A stretch of DNA of 64,000 nt from positions 85,721,918 to 85,785,917 of the forward strand of contig OZ038382.1 in the NCBI GenBank assembly GCA_964036045.1, given 5' to 3'. The notes under the pieces are model-generated. The model made no database searches. It saw only the letters and a program-made list of their open reading frames with translations, and was not told the DNA's origin. Positions 54,347-64,000 of the stretch are shown piece by piece (within the stretch, counting starts at the first letter, position 1; every line of letters begins with the position of its first letter). This DNA comes from Eutreptiella sp. 'Long Island Sound 2002'. Taxonomy: Eukaryota; Euglenozoa; Euglenophyceae; Eutreptiales; Eutreptiaceae. A program made the position numbers and the translations under genes.

Positions 54347-56311
54347 ATGGTTAATTGGCAGGAGGCGGGCAAGACGTGGCCGCGGCCGCACCCCCATGCG
54401 GTGCGCCTACTGCGTGGGTTGGTGTGGGACCAGCACTACCGCCACAGCCATCCCCAGTGCGAAGGCGGCATGCCCGGGAGCTTCGAGCTCCGCGAGGATA
54501 TGGGCCCCGACCGCCTGCAGGCAGTCGAAGACTGGCTGCGTGTGGAAGGGTATGCCTTCCGCTTCTGCCAGAAGCGCTGGAGGGTCTGGACTCGCCCAGA
54601 CAGGCCCAGCGAAGGGCTGCGCCCCGACGGGATTGAGGAGGACGAGAACCCAAACGAGTACCCGTCGGGCGCCACGATCAACGTCTCCATGTGGGACATG
54701 ATCGAGAAGGAGTTCCCGGAGCTGGGGAACGAGCGCACGCTGCAGGGCAGCAGCAGCAGCGCGTCTCCGGGGAAGGAGAAGCGTTCCGCCGGGGACAGGA
54801 AGCGGGACAGGAAACCGCGGAAGTACCATGAATCCCTGGCCGCCAAAGCCGCCCAAGGCGCCAAGGGCGGAACCCCAGCCCCCAGCCCCCAACGGGCCAG
54901 TGGTGGTCACCACCCCGGCCACCTGACCCTTGGCGACTTCCTCGAAGTCGCCAAGCAGGCCAAGGCCAAGCCCCGTCAGCTGCAGCTGAGGAAGTCAGGC
55001 CCCAGCAGCGACGTGGAGTCGGCCCAGCGGGGAAGGAGGCTGGCCGACCAGGCCAGCTCCAGCAGCAGCATCGCTCCCGACCAAAGGGACGTGGCGCGCG
55101 CCTGCGAGCGCGCCTGTGGGGTGCCCTGCAAGCTTCGGGTTGCCCGGCAACGGGCCACGCGGCAGAACGCTGCCGTGGAGGGCGCCGTCGGCATCGCCCA
55201 GGAGGAGGCCACAGATTGGGGCAGAGGCATGGCCTTCCACACCTCGACCGTGGCAGCCATTGCGGCCGGACTCACGGCCGCAGCCGCCCAGGAGGCAGCG
55301 ACTGCCCGGGTCAGGGGTGAGGTGGCGGCAGCCGCCGAGGAAGCCCGCCTGACCCAGGAGGCCATTGCCTGCAAGGAGGCCGAGGTGAGGGCGCTGGAAG
55401 AGGCGCTTGCCCAAGAGAGGGCAAAGAAGGAGGCGGAGGAAAGGGCTCACGCCGAAGCGACGGCCAAGGCCCAGGCGGACGCCGCCAGGAAGGACGCCAT
55501 CGAGGCCGCGCGACAGAAGGTCGCTGAGGAGAGGGCCAAGACAGAGGCGGAGCTGGCGGCGTTGGAAACGGAGAAGGCTCGGCTGCAGCAGGCCCGGGAA
55601 GACAAGGCTGCCCGTGCCCGGGAGGAGGCCAAAGGGCGAGCTGCCGCAGCCACGGCCGCCGCAATGGAGCAGGCGGAGGCCAAGCTCCGCCGCGAGACTA
55701 CCCCGGGAGGATCCAGAATGGAGACCCTTCGAAAGCTCTTCGAAGGGGACGCCTCCTCCAAGATGGCGCTGGATCTGGAGGAGGTCGACACGGGCAGCAG
55801 TGGGAGCAGTGGCCCCACCGCCTACCGACGGAGGAAGGGTAAGGGGAAGACCCCCGAGAGGCCACGGAGGCCAGCAGGCGGACACCCCCACGACTCCGAC
55901 CCCTTTTTCACCGCCAGCGACGGGGATGGACGAGACCGCCGACATCGCCGAGGAGTGGCTCGCGGAGGAGGCGGAGACGTCCCCATGGAGCCGGAGGGTG
56001 AGGGTGAGGATCTCCACCCTCCCTACCGGAGCTCGGAGTCTTCTGCGTGCGAGACCCAGACGCCTAGGTGGGGCGACATGGACGAGGATGATGACATGGA
56101 CTTCGACTACACAAAGAAGCCCCCATCCTTGGACCCACCGAGGCGACCCGGCGGAGACCCACCGGGACCCCCTGGCGGAGGACCATCAGGACGCCCTGGA
56201 GGACGCCCACCAGGTGGACCCCCCGGAGGCGGACCTCCGGGAGGGGGAGGACCCCCTGGACAAGGCGGACCCGGCGGAGGCCCTCCTGGAGGACCCCCTG
56301 GGGGACCCTGA
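54347..56311 (+). CDS. gag: Element 3 Gag N-terminal part (coiled coil)
   Basis: ATG 54,347. Residues 1-110 form a Trp/His-rich folded-looking domain ('LLRGLVWDQHYRHSHPQC', 'DWLRVEGYAFRFCQKRW'). Basic Ser/Lys-rich sequence follows, then a long Ala/Glu/Lys coiled coil (~residues 300-460). From ~residue 585 the frame becomes Pro/Gly-only, while the other frame becomes acidic and continues into the capsid, so the true product probably changes frame (+1) around 56,070-56,150. The Pro/Gly tail is then a shadow. Confidence 0.65.
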   Translation: MVNWQEAGKTWPRPHPHAVRLLRGLVWDQHYRHSHPQCEGGMPGSFELREDMGPDRLQAVEDWLRVEGYAFRFCQKRWRVWTRPDRPSEGLRPDGIEEDENPNEYPSGATINVSMWDMIEKEFPELGNERTLQGSSSSASPGKEKRSAGDRKRDRKPRKYHESLAAKAAQGAKGGTPAPSPQRASGGHHPGHLTLGDFLEVAKQAKAKPRQLQLRKSGPSSDVESAQRGRRLADQASSSSSIAPDQRDVARACERACGVPCKLRVARQRATRQNAAVEGAVGIAQEEATDWGRGMAFHTSTVAAIAAGLTAAAAQEAATARVRGEVAAAAEEARLTQEAIACKEAEVRALEEALAQERAKKEAEERAHAEATAKAQADAARKDAIEAARQKVAEERAKTEAELAALETEKARLQQAREDKAARAREEAKGRAAAATAAAMEQAEAKLRRETTPGGSRMETLRKLFEGDASSKMALDLEEVDTGSSGSSGPTAYRRRKGKGKTPERPRRPAGGHPHDSDPFFTASDGDGRDRRHRRGVARGGGGDVPMEPEGEGEDLHPPYRSSESSACETQTPRWGDMDEDDDMDFDYTKKPPSLDPPRRPGGDPPGPPGGGPSGRPGGRPPGGPPGGGPPGGGGPPGQGGPGGGPPGGPPGGP

Positions 56312-58721
56312 CGACCCACCAGGGAACGGTGACCCGGATGCCACCTGGCGGTGGATCGTCCACCTCCGCAGGAGGGTCCAGTCCCTCGAGCGCGAGGTAG
56401 ACACGGGCAAGGGCGAGATGATCCGCATCGCCAGGGTCGCCGCGGGCGCACAGAAGGAACTGGACATTGCCAAGACGGAGATGGTCAAGATTGCCAAGGT
56501 CGCCACCGCCTCCCAGAGGGAGCTGGACATCGCCAGGGGCGAGACCAGGCTGCTGAACAAGGTCAGCAACGGCCTGCAGCAGAGGTTGGACGAGCTGGAA
56601 AGCCGTGGGAGCGTCGGCAGCGACCACCGACCCCTGGAGTCTGGCTCGTCGGACAACGGCAGGGGACCCGGACCAGGTCAAGGCAGAGCCCACGCCCCCG
56701 GCGGAGCCCCCTGGAGTTGCCCCAGCGCTAGTGCCCCCTCTCTCAGCGCCCCCTCTCACCACAGCGCGGGCCGCCGTAACAAGCGCGTGCCGCCCGGCAG
56801 TGGCAGTGAGGAGTGGCGCGACGAGTGGCTCAGGGCGGAGTACCACAACCGCCGTGCTCCACCGCGGACACCGGTACGCCCCCGACGCCCCACACCAGCC
56901 CAGGAGCCAATCCCAATGGCTGGCGGGCGTTATTGTGGACTCAGGGATGAGGTCCCCGAAAAGGGCGGGGAGTGGGATGTCGGCGGAGGTGAGGAAGACC
57001 TGGAGGAGTTCGACATTACCCCGCCGCGTGATGTACGACGGGAGGCCGCTGAACGCAGCTGCCGGCGCCGTGATGAGGAGGCATACATGGAAGGAGTACG
57101 GCGTGAACATCTAGGTTCAGCGTACATGGAGGAACCACGGCGTAGCCACACAGATACCGTGGAGGAGATGGGAGTGGCGGGCGTGGGAGTCCGTGGGGGA
57201 CGCCGATGGGAACCTCGGTCGACCTCGCGGCCGGCGTTCATGGTTCCTAAGGCCGCGGATGCCGCCGTGTGGGATGACCTGAAGGACATCAAGCCCCCCA
57301 TGTACGATGGCAACCCCCTCAACCTCGACCGCTTCTTGGAGAAGCTGGACGATTGGGGGGTGACCGTCACTGAAGACATGGATCCCGCAGATGCGGAGAG
57401 ATATGTCTTCAAACGGTTCAGGTACCGCCTGCCGGAAGTGCTCCAAGAGCTATACTTCGTGGCGACCAAGGAGGGGAAAATCAAGACCCTCAGGGAAGCC
57501 AAGAAGTGGCTCAACGAGCAGGAGCGGGTGGACGCTCCGCAGGTGCCTGCCAAGCGGTGGAAGGCCATCAAGCTTGAGCATGATGGTCGGAAGATCTGCC
57601 CGCGAAATTGGCGGGACTTCCGGGGACAATACACCCTCTTCCGCCGCAACGTGGAGGACTGGAATGAGGGTGACGAGCAGGCCCGCCTGCTCTCCATGCT
57701 GCCGGAAGCATGGATCAAGAGAGTCACCAAGGAGGAAGCCAAAAGGGCCAAGTCCAACCACACGGTCAGGATGGGGCTCCCCAAGGAGTTTCATACAAGA
57801 GTGGTGGCTTGGACAAGGAAGAATGTGCCCCGGGATGTCAAACGGCACTCCCTGCAGAAAGCCCTCCTCATCACCGTCACGGGCGATCGCGAGAAGACCG
57901 CGATGTGGCGCCTTGATGAGTGTGACGTGAGCGGCCAGACCATCCGTCTGCAGGCCATCCCGGCGCGGATGAGTTGCAACGAGATCCTGGAGTGGGTTGG
58001 AGAGGAGGTACTCAAGGAGTACCGGAACCTTCACCACACCCGCGGGTTGAGGTCCGGCGACCGTGACGTCAACTACGTTGGCGAGGGGCCTGGCGGGGAA
58101 GCTGCCATGGACCCAGCGGGAGCCGATCGCGGTGAGGCTCTCGATGACGATGACGACGACGATGAGCCTGCCGAGATGGCCGTTTGTGCCTTCGTAGCCA
58201 ACAACCTGAACGCGGGGAGCAACCGGGGAAGCTGGAAGCCCCTGCAGCAGGGTTGGAAGAAGAAGGAGAAGAAGGAGCCCCGCCGCATTGGCAACCCTCC
58301 ACTGTCCTTTGGGGAGTTCATACGAGCTCACCCTCAGGGCTGTTTCGTGTGTTATGGGAGGAACAAAGGGTTCAACCATGACCACCGGACATGCCCCATC
58401 CACCAGGCCGACACGGAGGCCTACAAGAAGGTGCACGGGTCGAAGAAGCGTGCACCCGCGGGTATCCGGGAGACCAAAGTGGAGGTCGACAAGGACGAGC
58501 TCTCCAAGCTGATGTCGGTGGGGACCGAGTTGGCCAAGGAGATCCAGGAGATCAAGAGGAACTGGGTCCCCAGGTCGGACAACAAGAACAAGGAGAACAA
58601 AGAGAACGACAAGAACAAGAACAAGGACAAGAAGGGTAAGAAAGTGGGAAAGAAGAAGGGTGTCAACGATGTTAATGCGGAGGAGAGTACCCCTACTACC
58701 ACCACATTGGACGCCCCTTAG
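56070..58721 (+). CDS. gag: Element 3 Gag capsid and zinc knuckle
   Basis: The frame is open from ~55,407 but becomes plausible protein only near 56,070-56,150. Acidic linker, then a coiled coil with repeats ('KGEMIRIARVAAGAQKELD', 'KTEMVKIAKVATASQRELD', 'RGETRLLNKVSNGLQQRLD'), then a gypsy-type capsid ('IKPPMYDGNPLNLDRFLEKL' ... 'LLSMLPEAWIKRV'), an Asp run, and an unusual knuckle CFVCYGRNKGFNHDHRTC (C-x2-C-x8-H-x4-C; spacing longer than CX2CX4HX4C). It ends TAG; the same frame continues, with one more TGA, into the protease. Confidence 0.75.
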   Translation, partial: GATWTRMMTWTSTTQRSPHPWTHRGDPAETHRDPLAEDHQDALEDAHQVDPPEADLREGEDPLDKADPAEALLEDPLGDPDDPPGNGDPDATWRWIVHLRRRVQSLEREVDTGKGEMIRIARVAAGAQKELDIAKTEMVKIAKVATASQRELDIARGETRLLNKVSNGLQQRLDELESRGSVGSDHRPLESGSSDNGRGPGPGQGRAHAPGGAPWSCPSASAPSLSAPSHHSAGRRNKRVPPGSGSEEWRDEWLRAEYHNRRAPPRTPVRPRRPTPAQEPIPMAGGRYCGLRDEVPEKGGEWDVGGGEEDLEEFDITPPRDVRREAAERSCRRRDEEAYMEGVRREHLGSAYMEEPRRSHTDTVEEMGVAGVGVRGGRRWEPRSTSRPAFMVPKAADAAVWDDLKDIKPPMYDGNPLNLDRFLEKLDDWGVTVTEDMDPADAERYVFKRFRYRLPEVLQELYFVATKEGKIKTLREAKKWLNEQERVDAPQVPAKRWKAIKLEHDGRKICPRNWRDFRGQYTLFRRNVEDWNEGDEQARLLSMLPEAWIKRVTKEEAKRAKSNHTVRMGLPKEFHTRVVAWTRKNVPRDVKRHSLQKALLITVTGDREKTAMWRLDECDVSGQTIRLQAIPARMSCNEILEWVGEEVLKEYRNLHHTRGLRSGDRDVNYVGEGPGGEAAMDPAGADRGEALDDDDDDDEPAEMAVCAFVANNLNAGSNRGSWKPLQQGWKKKEKKEPRRIGNPPLSFGEFIRAHPQGCFVCYGRNKGFNHDHRTCPIHQADTEAYKKVHGSKKRAPAGIRETKVEVDKDELSKLMSVGTELAKEIQEIKRNWVPRSDNKNKENKENDKNKNKDKKGKKVGKKKGVNDVNAEESTPTTTTLDAP

Positions 58722-58880
58722 CGGAGCCCCTGCAGCCAAGGGCCCCAGCTAGGGCGGTCGCAGGATGGTGTCGTTTGAAGCGCCACACCATCCCAGTCGG
58801 GAGACGATAAGCACAAAGGGACTGCCGCGGGCGAAAGCCCCGTTCCGGCACCCAAAACCAAAGACAGTCGCGGTGGCGGG

Positions 58881-59519
58881 GTGAGGGCAAGTGAAGGCAC
58901 GAACCCTTGCACCTGTACATCCTTCGCGACCAAGAATGTATTTGATGTGCTTCAAGATCTTTCCGAGAGTATCGGAGGATCACCCGGACCGCAGCTGGAT
59001 GCTGCAGATGGGCAGCCTGAGCCCATTGTCCACGACCTGCACCAGTCGCTTGTTGAGCTTCTGGAACGGCCGGAGATCCTGAGCTTGCACGCCGTGCGCC
59101 GTGTGGGGCGTGAGAGGCAGTTGCATCTTAAGGTCCGTGCCTTATGCGGGGAAGTGGAGAAGGTCTTCGACGTGTTGGTCGACACGGGAGCTCAGGTCAG
59201 CTTGGTCAAGGCTGGCCTACTTCCGCCAGAGTGTTTGACCGACAGTCGGAAACCTGTCAGGCTGAAGGTGGCGAACGGCAAGTACATGGTAGGAGGCACG
59301 AAGGAAGCGGCCATTGGGCTGCAGTTCGTGAACCACCGTGAGCTGAGCCGCCCGGACCTCGGCAAGGAAATCCTCCTGCAAGGTCGCTTCTACGAGGCCG
59401 AGATGCACTGGGACATGATCATTGGGTACGACTTCATGATGGAGACGGACTCTGGCGTTCTCCCGGCCAAGGCCTCAATGACCCTGTACCAGGACGACCA
59501 GCTCTCGTGGCTTTCGTGA
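58881..59519 (+). CDS. pro: Element 3 aspartic protease
   Basis: Same frame as the gag capsid part; 58,722-58,880 is readable linker with a TAG and a TGA. Active site 'VLVDTGAQVSLVKAG' near 59,170-59,215, then 'WDMIIGYDFMMETDSG', the C-terminal conserved loop. It ends TGA at 59,517-59,519, in frame with the next ORF. Confidence 0.85.
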   Translation: MRASEGTNPCTCTSFATKNVFDVLQDLSESIGGSPGPQLDAADGQPEPIVHDLHQSLVELLERPEILSLHAVRRVGRERQLHLKVRALCGEVEKVFDVLVDTGAQVSLVKAGLLPPECLTDSRKPVRLKVANGKYMVGGTKEAAIGLQFVNHRELSRPDLGKEILLQGRFYEAEMHWDMIIGYDFMMETDSGVLPAKASMTLYQDDQLSWLS

Positions 59520-59531
59520 CCTGAGCACCAT

Positions 59532-60737
59532 GTGGAGTGCCAATGGATCCACCCGGAACGCAATCAGCTCGAAGTAGCCGCGCTGGGCACTGAGCCAACT
59601 GGGCCAGCAAACCAGGAGTACGGCGTAATGCCGGAAGTGGCGAGCCGAGTGGTCGCGGACCTGGGAGCTTCGGATCTGGCCCTGGATGCGTTCTCTTCAG
59701 GAACCTCCGCCCATCTTCGGGTTTGTGAGAAGTACTGGAGCGCCCAGGACTCCCCGTGGAAGAAGGACTGGGGTCCGCATCAGGGTTTGATGTGGATCCA
59801 TTGCCCCCGATGGGACATTCCAAGGGCGGTAGCGAAGATTCGCAAGGACCGCTCCAAGGCAGTGCTGGTTATTCCTATGGGATGCACCGAGGAGGAAAGC
59901 ACCCGAGATTGGGTGGCCTCATTGACCAACATAACCTTAAACAAGGTCGTCCTACCGGCTGGAGAGAGTGTCTATCAGGACGCTAAGGGACAGCCCATGC
60001 AACCCCAGAGATGGCCAACGGAATTCCACTATGTGGATGGGGGCCTTGAACAGGCCGACCCCACGGACTTCGTGTCTGTCAACCGCATCATAGCGGAGCC
60101 ATGGAGGCAATGCTTTGCGGTTTCCCCTGTTGACATCGGAGAATCGGAGGAGCCCCTCACTGAAGAGGAGTTGGATCTGGTTCAGGGGTATATGGATCAG
60201 CCCTTTCACGACTGGGGAAGCCAGCGTGAGGGCAAGGGCCAGGACAAAGCCTGGTGGGAAGTGCACTCCATCGTCTCTGGTTCCTATGATGGGGATACCT
60301 TCGTACGGAGGGTACTGGACCACATGTCCAGCCAGGACGAGCCAATCGGCGGGAACCCACCCACCTACGGCGACCAGTTCCGAGGAAAGACCGGAAATGG
60401 CCCTTTGGGCCACCTGGGAAGACCACCTGAGCCGAAACCGATTGGGGTCGCTACCCCTCAAGTAAGCTCAGTGGTCCAGGTGCCCGGAAAAGCCAAGGCG
60501 GAGTCAGATGATTGCCCTAAGATCCAGGCATTGAGGGCCAGGCTGAAGCAGAAGTATGGGCACACCCTCTTCAGCGGAAAACCTGTGTTTCACCCACCGG
60601 TGCGTGGACCGTATGGCGAGGCCAAGATACGACTGAAGCAGGACCCCCGTGTGTATCGACACCGGGAGTTCGCCCTTAGGGGCGAGAGGAAGGAGGCCAT
60701 GGAGAAGATCCTCCGTGACTTCATGGAGAGAGGCTGA
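59532..60737 (+). CDS. Element 3 Dam-like domain and linker to RT
   Basis: Same frame as the protease. Residues ~35-170 hold the domain shared with elements 1 and 2: 'LALDAFSSGTSAHLRVCEKY', 'GLMWIHCPRWDIPRAVAKI', 'KAVLVIPMG'. The NPPF position is HCPR (59,799-59,810), so methyl transfer by the usual mechanism is unlikely. The linker ends with the RT approach ('VRGPYGEAKIRLKQDPRVY', 'EKILRDFMERG') at TGA 60,735-60,737, where Trp would fit before 'LELCHSEW'. No start codon of its own is needed if translated from gag. Confidence 0.8.
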   Translation: MECQWIHPERNQLEVAALGTEPTGPANQEYGVMPEVASRVVADLGASDLALDAFSSGTSAHLRVCEKYWSAQDSPWKKDWGPHQGLMWIHCPRWDIPRAVAKIRKDRSKAVLVIPMGCTEEESTRDWVASLTNITLNKVVLPAGESVYQDAKGQPMQPQRWPTEFHYVDGGLEQADPTDFVSVNRIIAEPWRQCFAVSPVDIGESEEPLTEEELDLVQGYMDQPFHDWGSQREGKGQDKAWWEVHSIVSGSYDGDTFVRRVLDHMSSQDEPIGGNPPTYGDQFRGKTGNGPLGHLGRPPEPKPIGVATPQVSSVVQVPGKAKAESDDCPKIQALRARLKQKYGHTLFSGKPVFHPPVRGPYGEAKIRLKQDPRVYRHREFALRGERKEAMEKILRDFMERG

Positions 60738-62265
60738 CTTGAACTGTGCCACTCCGAGTGGGCCTCTCCGTGCTTCGTCGTCCCCAAGAAGGTCGCCGGT
60801 GAGTGGCGGCTCGTGGTCAACTACCGCGGCCTAAACGCCCAAACGCAGCATGACAGCTATACGCTGCCCCTCATTGAGGACATGCTGCAAAAACAACACC
60901 GGCGGAGGATCTTCACGGTGATTGACCTGAAACATGGTTATCATCAGATGCCTCTCGGCGAGGAGTCCCGTGCCTGCACAGCCATGAGCACCCCACTTGG
61001 ACCTCTCCAGTGGAAGGTGATGCCCATGGGCGTTACCAATGGCAATGCGGCTTTTCAGCGAATGCTGGAGAACCTGCTTGAGCCGGTGCGTGACTGTTTG
61101 TGCCCCATTCGTGGACGACGTGATCATCGCGTCCGGGGACCCCAGTATGAGCTATGAGGAGCTCCTGGAGGCACATGAGAGGGACGTCACCCGAGTGCTG
61201 GACCTTCTGGTTCGGCACAAACTCACGGGCAGCAGTGACAAGGCCACCATTGCGGTAAGCGAGGTGGTCTTCGCTGGCCACGTAGTTGGGGACAGGCAGC
61301 GGAGGCCCATACCTGGCAAGGTGGCTGCGATCGAGCACTGGGAAAAGCCCAAAACGGTCTCTGAGCTACGGGCGTACTTGGGGTTCTGCAACTACTACTC
61401 GGGGTATATCAAGATGTATGCCGAGTATGCAGCCCCCATGACGACCATGGTCAAGGGCAACCGCGAGGAGACCAAGAAGGGGTCCAAGAAGGCTCTGGTC
61501 TGGAATGATGAGTCCGACCGTCCCTTTGAAAGGATGAAGCAGGCGCTGCTATCCGCAGTGGGTCTGCAGCTCGTGGATCCCAACCGAGGGTTCGTCCTGC
61601 GCACCGACGCTTCCGACTACGCCGTTGGCGCTGTGTTGGAACAAGTGCTTGACGATGGGAGGCACGTGCGAGTGGCCTTCTGGAGCCGAGTCCTGGCGGG
61701 AGGCCAGAGACGGACGTGGACGCCCCGAGAAGAGGAGGCGTATGCCATCGTCATGGCTCTCAGGAAATGGGCTGGGTACATAGCCCTCCATCCCGTCACT
61801 GTCTGCACCGACCATCAGAGTCTGCAGTCGTGGCACAAAGAGCACGTGGACACCCCCTCTGGTCCCGCCTCCCGACGGGCAAGATGGCATGAGACCTTGG
61901 CCAAGTTCGACCTCACAGTTGTGTATGTTCCTGGTGAGGACAACACCGTGGCAGACTGTCTCAGTAGGTGGGCCCATCCCGCCAGCAAGGGCATGACGGA
62001 TGTCTCTGCCCATGGCGATGAGGCTGAGACCGCTGAGGCCAAGAGAATCATAGAAATGGAGCGCCTGATGGAGGAGGGGTTAAATGCTTCGTCGTCATGG
62101 CTGCAGATGCCCCCCTCGGAACGAGGATGGGCAGAGCGGTCAGAGTACTCGCCCCTGACGGAGCTGAGTCCGACAAGCACCTCTTCCCTGAATCTTTCCT
62201 CCAGGACGACTGGACCGACGACTACGCTGAGTCCGAGGCCTTTGAGGCCGAGTATAGGGCTGTGA
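60738..62265 (+). pseudogene. pol: Element 3 RT and RNase H (broken)
   Basis: RT blocks 'CFVVPKKVAGEWRLVVNYRG', 'HGYHQMPLGEESRACTA' and 'LQWKVMPMGVTNGNAAFQR'; then the frame shifts near 61,100 just before the catalytic 'FVDDVIIAS'. RNase H carries LRTDASDY, REEEAY and CTDHQSL, then 'DNTVADCLSRWAHP', the tether end. Near 62,140 the frame returns to the original one, so the two indels compensate. Confidence 0.88.
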
Positions 62266-63839
62266 CCGACCCTGATGATGGGCAGAAGTAGCCAAAGGGG
62301 CTGACTGAGGAAGATGGCAAGCTCTACCGGAATGGTAAGCTGCTGGTCCCAGAGTCCCGAGTGCTCGAGCTATGTGAGGCTTGGCACCACCACATGATGC
62401 ACCCAGGGGTCAAGAAGCAAGCCCTGGACATGCAGCGCCGGTTTGAGATCGACCAGATCGGTCTCTACACTGCCGTCAAGAAGGTCAGGAAGGGTTGCTC
62501 GGTCTGTCAGGCCTGCTATGCCGATAACCGGAACGTCAAGGGGGAAGCCCAATGGACTCCGGTGCCTGACCAGCCCATGGAGAGCGTGGCCATGGATGTC
62601 TTCTCCATGCCCGAAGTTCACATTGCCAAGGAGACCTTTGACTGTGTGGTCCTTTGTGTGGACCGCCACAGCTGCTACATAGTAGCCGTTCCGGCACGCA
62701 AAAAGGGGTTGCTTGCCAAGGAAGTGGCAGTCATGATGATTCGTCATTGGCTGACCGTCTTTGACATCCCCCGCACCATTTGCAGTGACCGAGGGCCCCA
62801 GTTTACTGGTGGCTGGTTCTGGGCCATGTGTTCCCTCATGGGAATACGTCATGCCAAGAGCGTCGCCTATCTCAGCCGGTACAATGGCCGGGCTGAAGTG
62901 GCTGGACGGCAGCTATTCGAGAAGCTGCGCAACATTCACATCACCAATCCACGTCAGAACTGGTTTGAGGGGATGTGACCCGCTCTGAAGGCCCATCATG
63001 ACACCCCCACTCCGGGTGGTTTGTCCCCTCACCAGATTCTGTTAGGCAGGGACCCCCTTGGTCGGGGACTTCCCTTGTCTGGTGATGGTATGGCCATGGA
63101 CGCCAAGGAATTCTTCGCGCGGCAAGAGGCAACGGTGCGGGACATCCGCCAGCAGCTCGAGAAGGAGCATGCTGAGCGTCAGAAGTCCGCCCCGAGCTCG
63201 ACAGCGCAAAAGTTCAGGATGGGAGACCCGGTGTGGGTGATCAGACCCCGCTCTATGGGCACCCACCGCACCAAAACCTGGTTCACACCCGGAGAGGTGG
63301 TCCGCAGGATTGGTGAGGACACCTACCGCATCAAGGTGGGTCACGGACAGTTCCGGGAGCGCCACGAGAGTCAACTCCGTGTGCGGGAACCCGACCTCCG
63401 TGGCCAACATGTGTCCCTGGACTATGCCGCACATGAGGCTGACTCGGACGATGACTATGCTGAGCAGGACGACTATACTGTCGAGAAGATCCTGGCCCAG
63501 CGTCCGAATGCCTCGGCACCCGGAGGCCTGGAGTTCAAGGTTCGTTGGCGAGGCTATGGGCCGTCGGATGACACCTGGGAACCCGTCTCCTCGTTCGTGC
63601 CACGGATTAATACCCCTTTTATGGACTACACCCGCAAGCACAAGACCAAGATCCATGTCTCCGACTTGGCAGCACTGGGCCAGGGGCGCCTGATCACCGC
63701 CCTGAGCTCTCCCCTGATGCAGTTTGAGCGCTTGTTAGGTCGACGGATTGTCCCTCACTTGCTTGCTCTCTTCCATCTTCTGGTGATCTGCCATCAGAGT
63801 GGCCATATACCCCCCCCTGCTGAATCCAGGGGAGGATGA
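62130..63839 (+). pseudogene. Element 3 integrase and chromodomain
   Basis: After a TAG (62,289-62,291): HHCC finger 'HHHMMHPG' ... 'CSVCQACY' (62,380-62,520); core with D in AMDVF, D in CSDRGPQF and E in GRAEVAG; a TGA at 62,976-62,978 after 'NWFEGM', where the family usually has Trp or Leu; C-terminus 'FRMGDPVWVIRPRS'; chromodomain at ~63,475-63,600 ('DYTVEKILAQR' ... 'VRWRGYGPSDDTWEP'). The final ORF ends at TGA 63,837-63,839. Confidence 0.88.
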
Positions 63840-64000
63840 CCCCTCTCTCCACTCCTATTCGTCACTCCTCGCCTGCTGAATGCTTGGGCAACCAAGCAGG
63901 GCGACTGACTTTGACATTTCCTGAGCTCTTAGGGCCTTGAAGCCCATACGACGTTGCGCAACGGATGCCGCTGTCATCGGCATTGCGATTTTTTGGTGTG
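63840..64000 (+). other. 3' flank of element 3 coding region
   Basis: Contains a short hairpin CCTGCT...AGCAGG (63,873-63,900). The right LTR would be expected here or just beyond, but no match to upstream sequence is seen. Confidence 0.4.

Larger units (their letters stand above)
54347..63839 (+). mobile_element. Element 3: decayed Ty3/gypsy chromovirus (ends not defined)
   Basis: Gag with coiled coil, protease, Dam-like domain, RT, RNase H, integrase and chromodomain in order. The span given is that of the coding part only; LTRs are not identified and the right end lies beyond 64,000. At least six in-frame stops and three frame changes are present, more than in elements 1 and 2. Codon use is GC-rich, unlike elements 1 and 2, marking a separate lineage. 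Confidence 0.88.

Noticed and set aside
56120-56311. A collagen-like Pro-Gly domain in Gag of element 3.
   Set aside because: The repeat is the out-of-frame reading of an acidic linker that continues into the capsid; the Pro/Gly frame stops at once afterwards.

Overview
The window is eukaryotic, repeat-dense sequence with no prokaryotic-style operons. It is dominated by chromodomain-bearing Ty3/gypsy LTR retrotransposons, GC- and GT-rich tandem repeats, and one short-intron gene region. Large genomes of algae, other protists or early-branching plants look like this; nothing I can read fixes the lineage. No conserved housekeeping gene is recognisable.

Layout. (1) 1-13,140: an old, broken gypsy element (family A) split by a young, nearly intact element 1 (563-11,257; 232-bp LTRs, CCTAC target duplication). 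Element 1 has a coiled-coil gag, a protease, then a dUTPase-RT-RNase H-integrase polyprotein and a chromodomain. (2) 13,140-22,165: GC-rich sequence with a ~400-bp tandem repeat, a 30-bp dyad minisatellite and a decayed minus-strand proline/tryptophan-rich gene region. (3) 22,166-33,376: element 2, an 11.2-kb gypsy element with 709-bp LTRs and a GGAGG target duplication. It is inserted in that minus-strand reading frame, which resumes at 33,382 and leads back to a RING-like zinc-finger ORF. (4) 33,960-36,048: a GT-rich (CA-rich on the minus strand) 'leader', followed by a second 3' fragment of family A. (5) 37.3-46 kb: C-rich minisatellites, then genes X and Y. Gene X (40.6-42.6 kb) is split by a 534-bp insertion. 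Gene Y (42.9-45.7 kb) has four introns of 67-74 bp. Palindromes built on GCGCGAGGCCTCGCGC lie around these genes, and three of the four gene Y introns carry one. (6) 48,085-50,290: an inverted copy of the leader, head-to-head with the first. (7) 54,347 to about 63,839: element 3, a decayed gypsy element whose right end lies beyond the window.

How the genes fit together. Elements 1, 2 and 3 each encode capsid/nucleocapsid, protease, RT, RNase H, integrase and a chromodomain that would target integration to modified chromatin. All three also carry an extra domain between protease and RT that resembles the Dam-like N6-adenine methyltransferase domain known from DIRS retroelements. Element 2 keeps an NPPF motif there; elements 1 and 3 do not. 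Element 1 adds a dUTPase with all five motifs. It appears to need stop read-through (gag to pro) and a -1 shift on an 11-G run (pro to dUTPase-pol).

The least explained parts are the X/Y region with its intron palindromes and the CA-rich-leader/RING family. Most in-frame stops in decayed copies fit single C-to-T or G-to-A changes (CAG to TAG, TGG to TGA), so I read them as decay and not as a variant genetic code.
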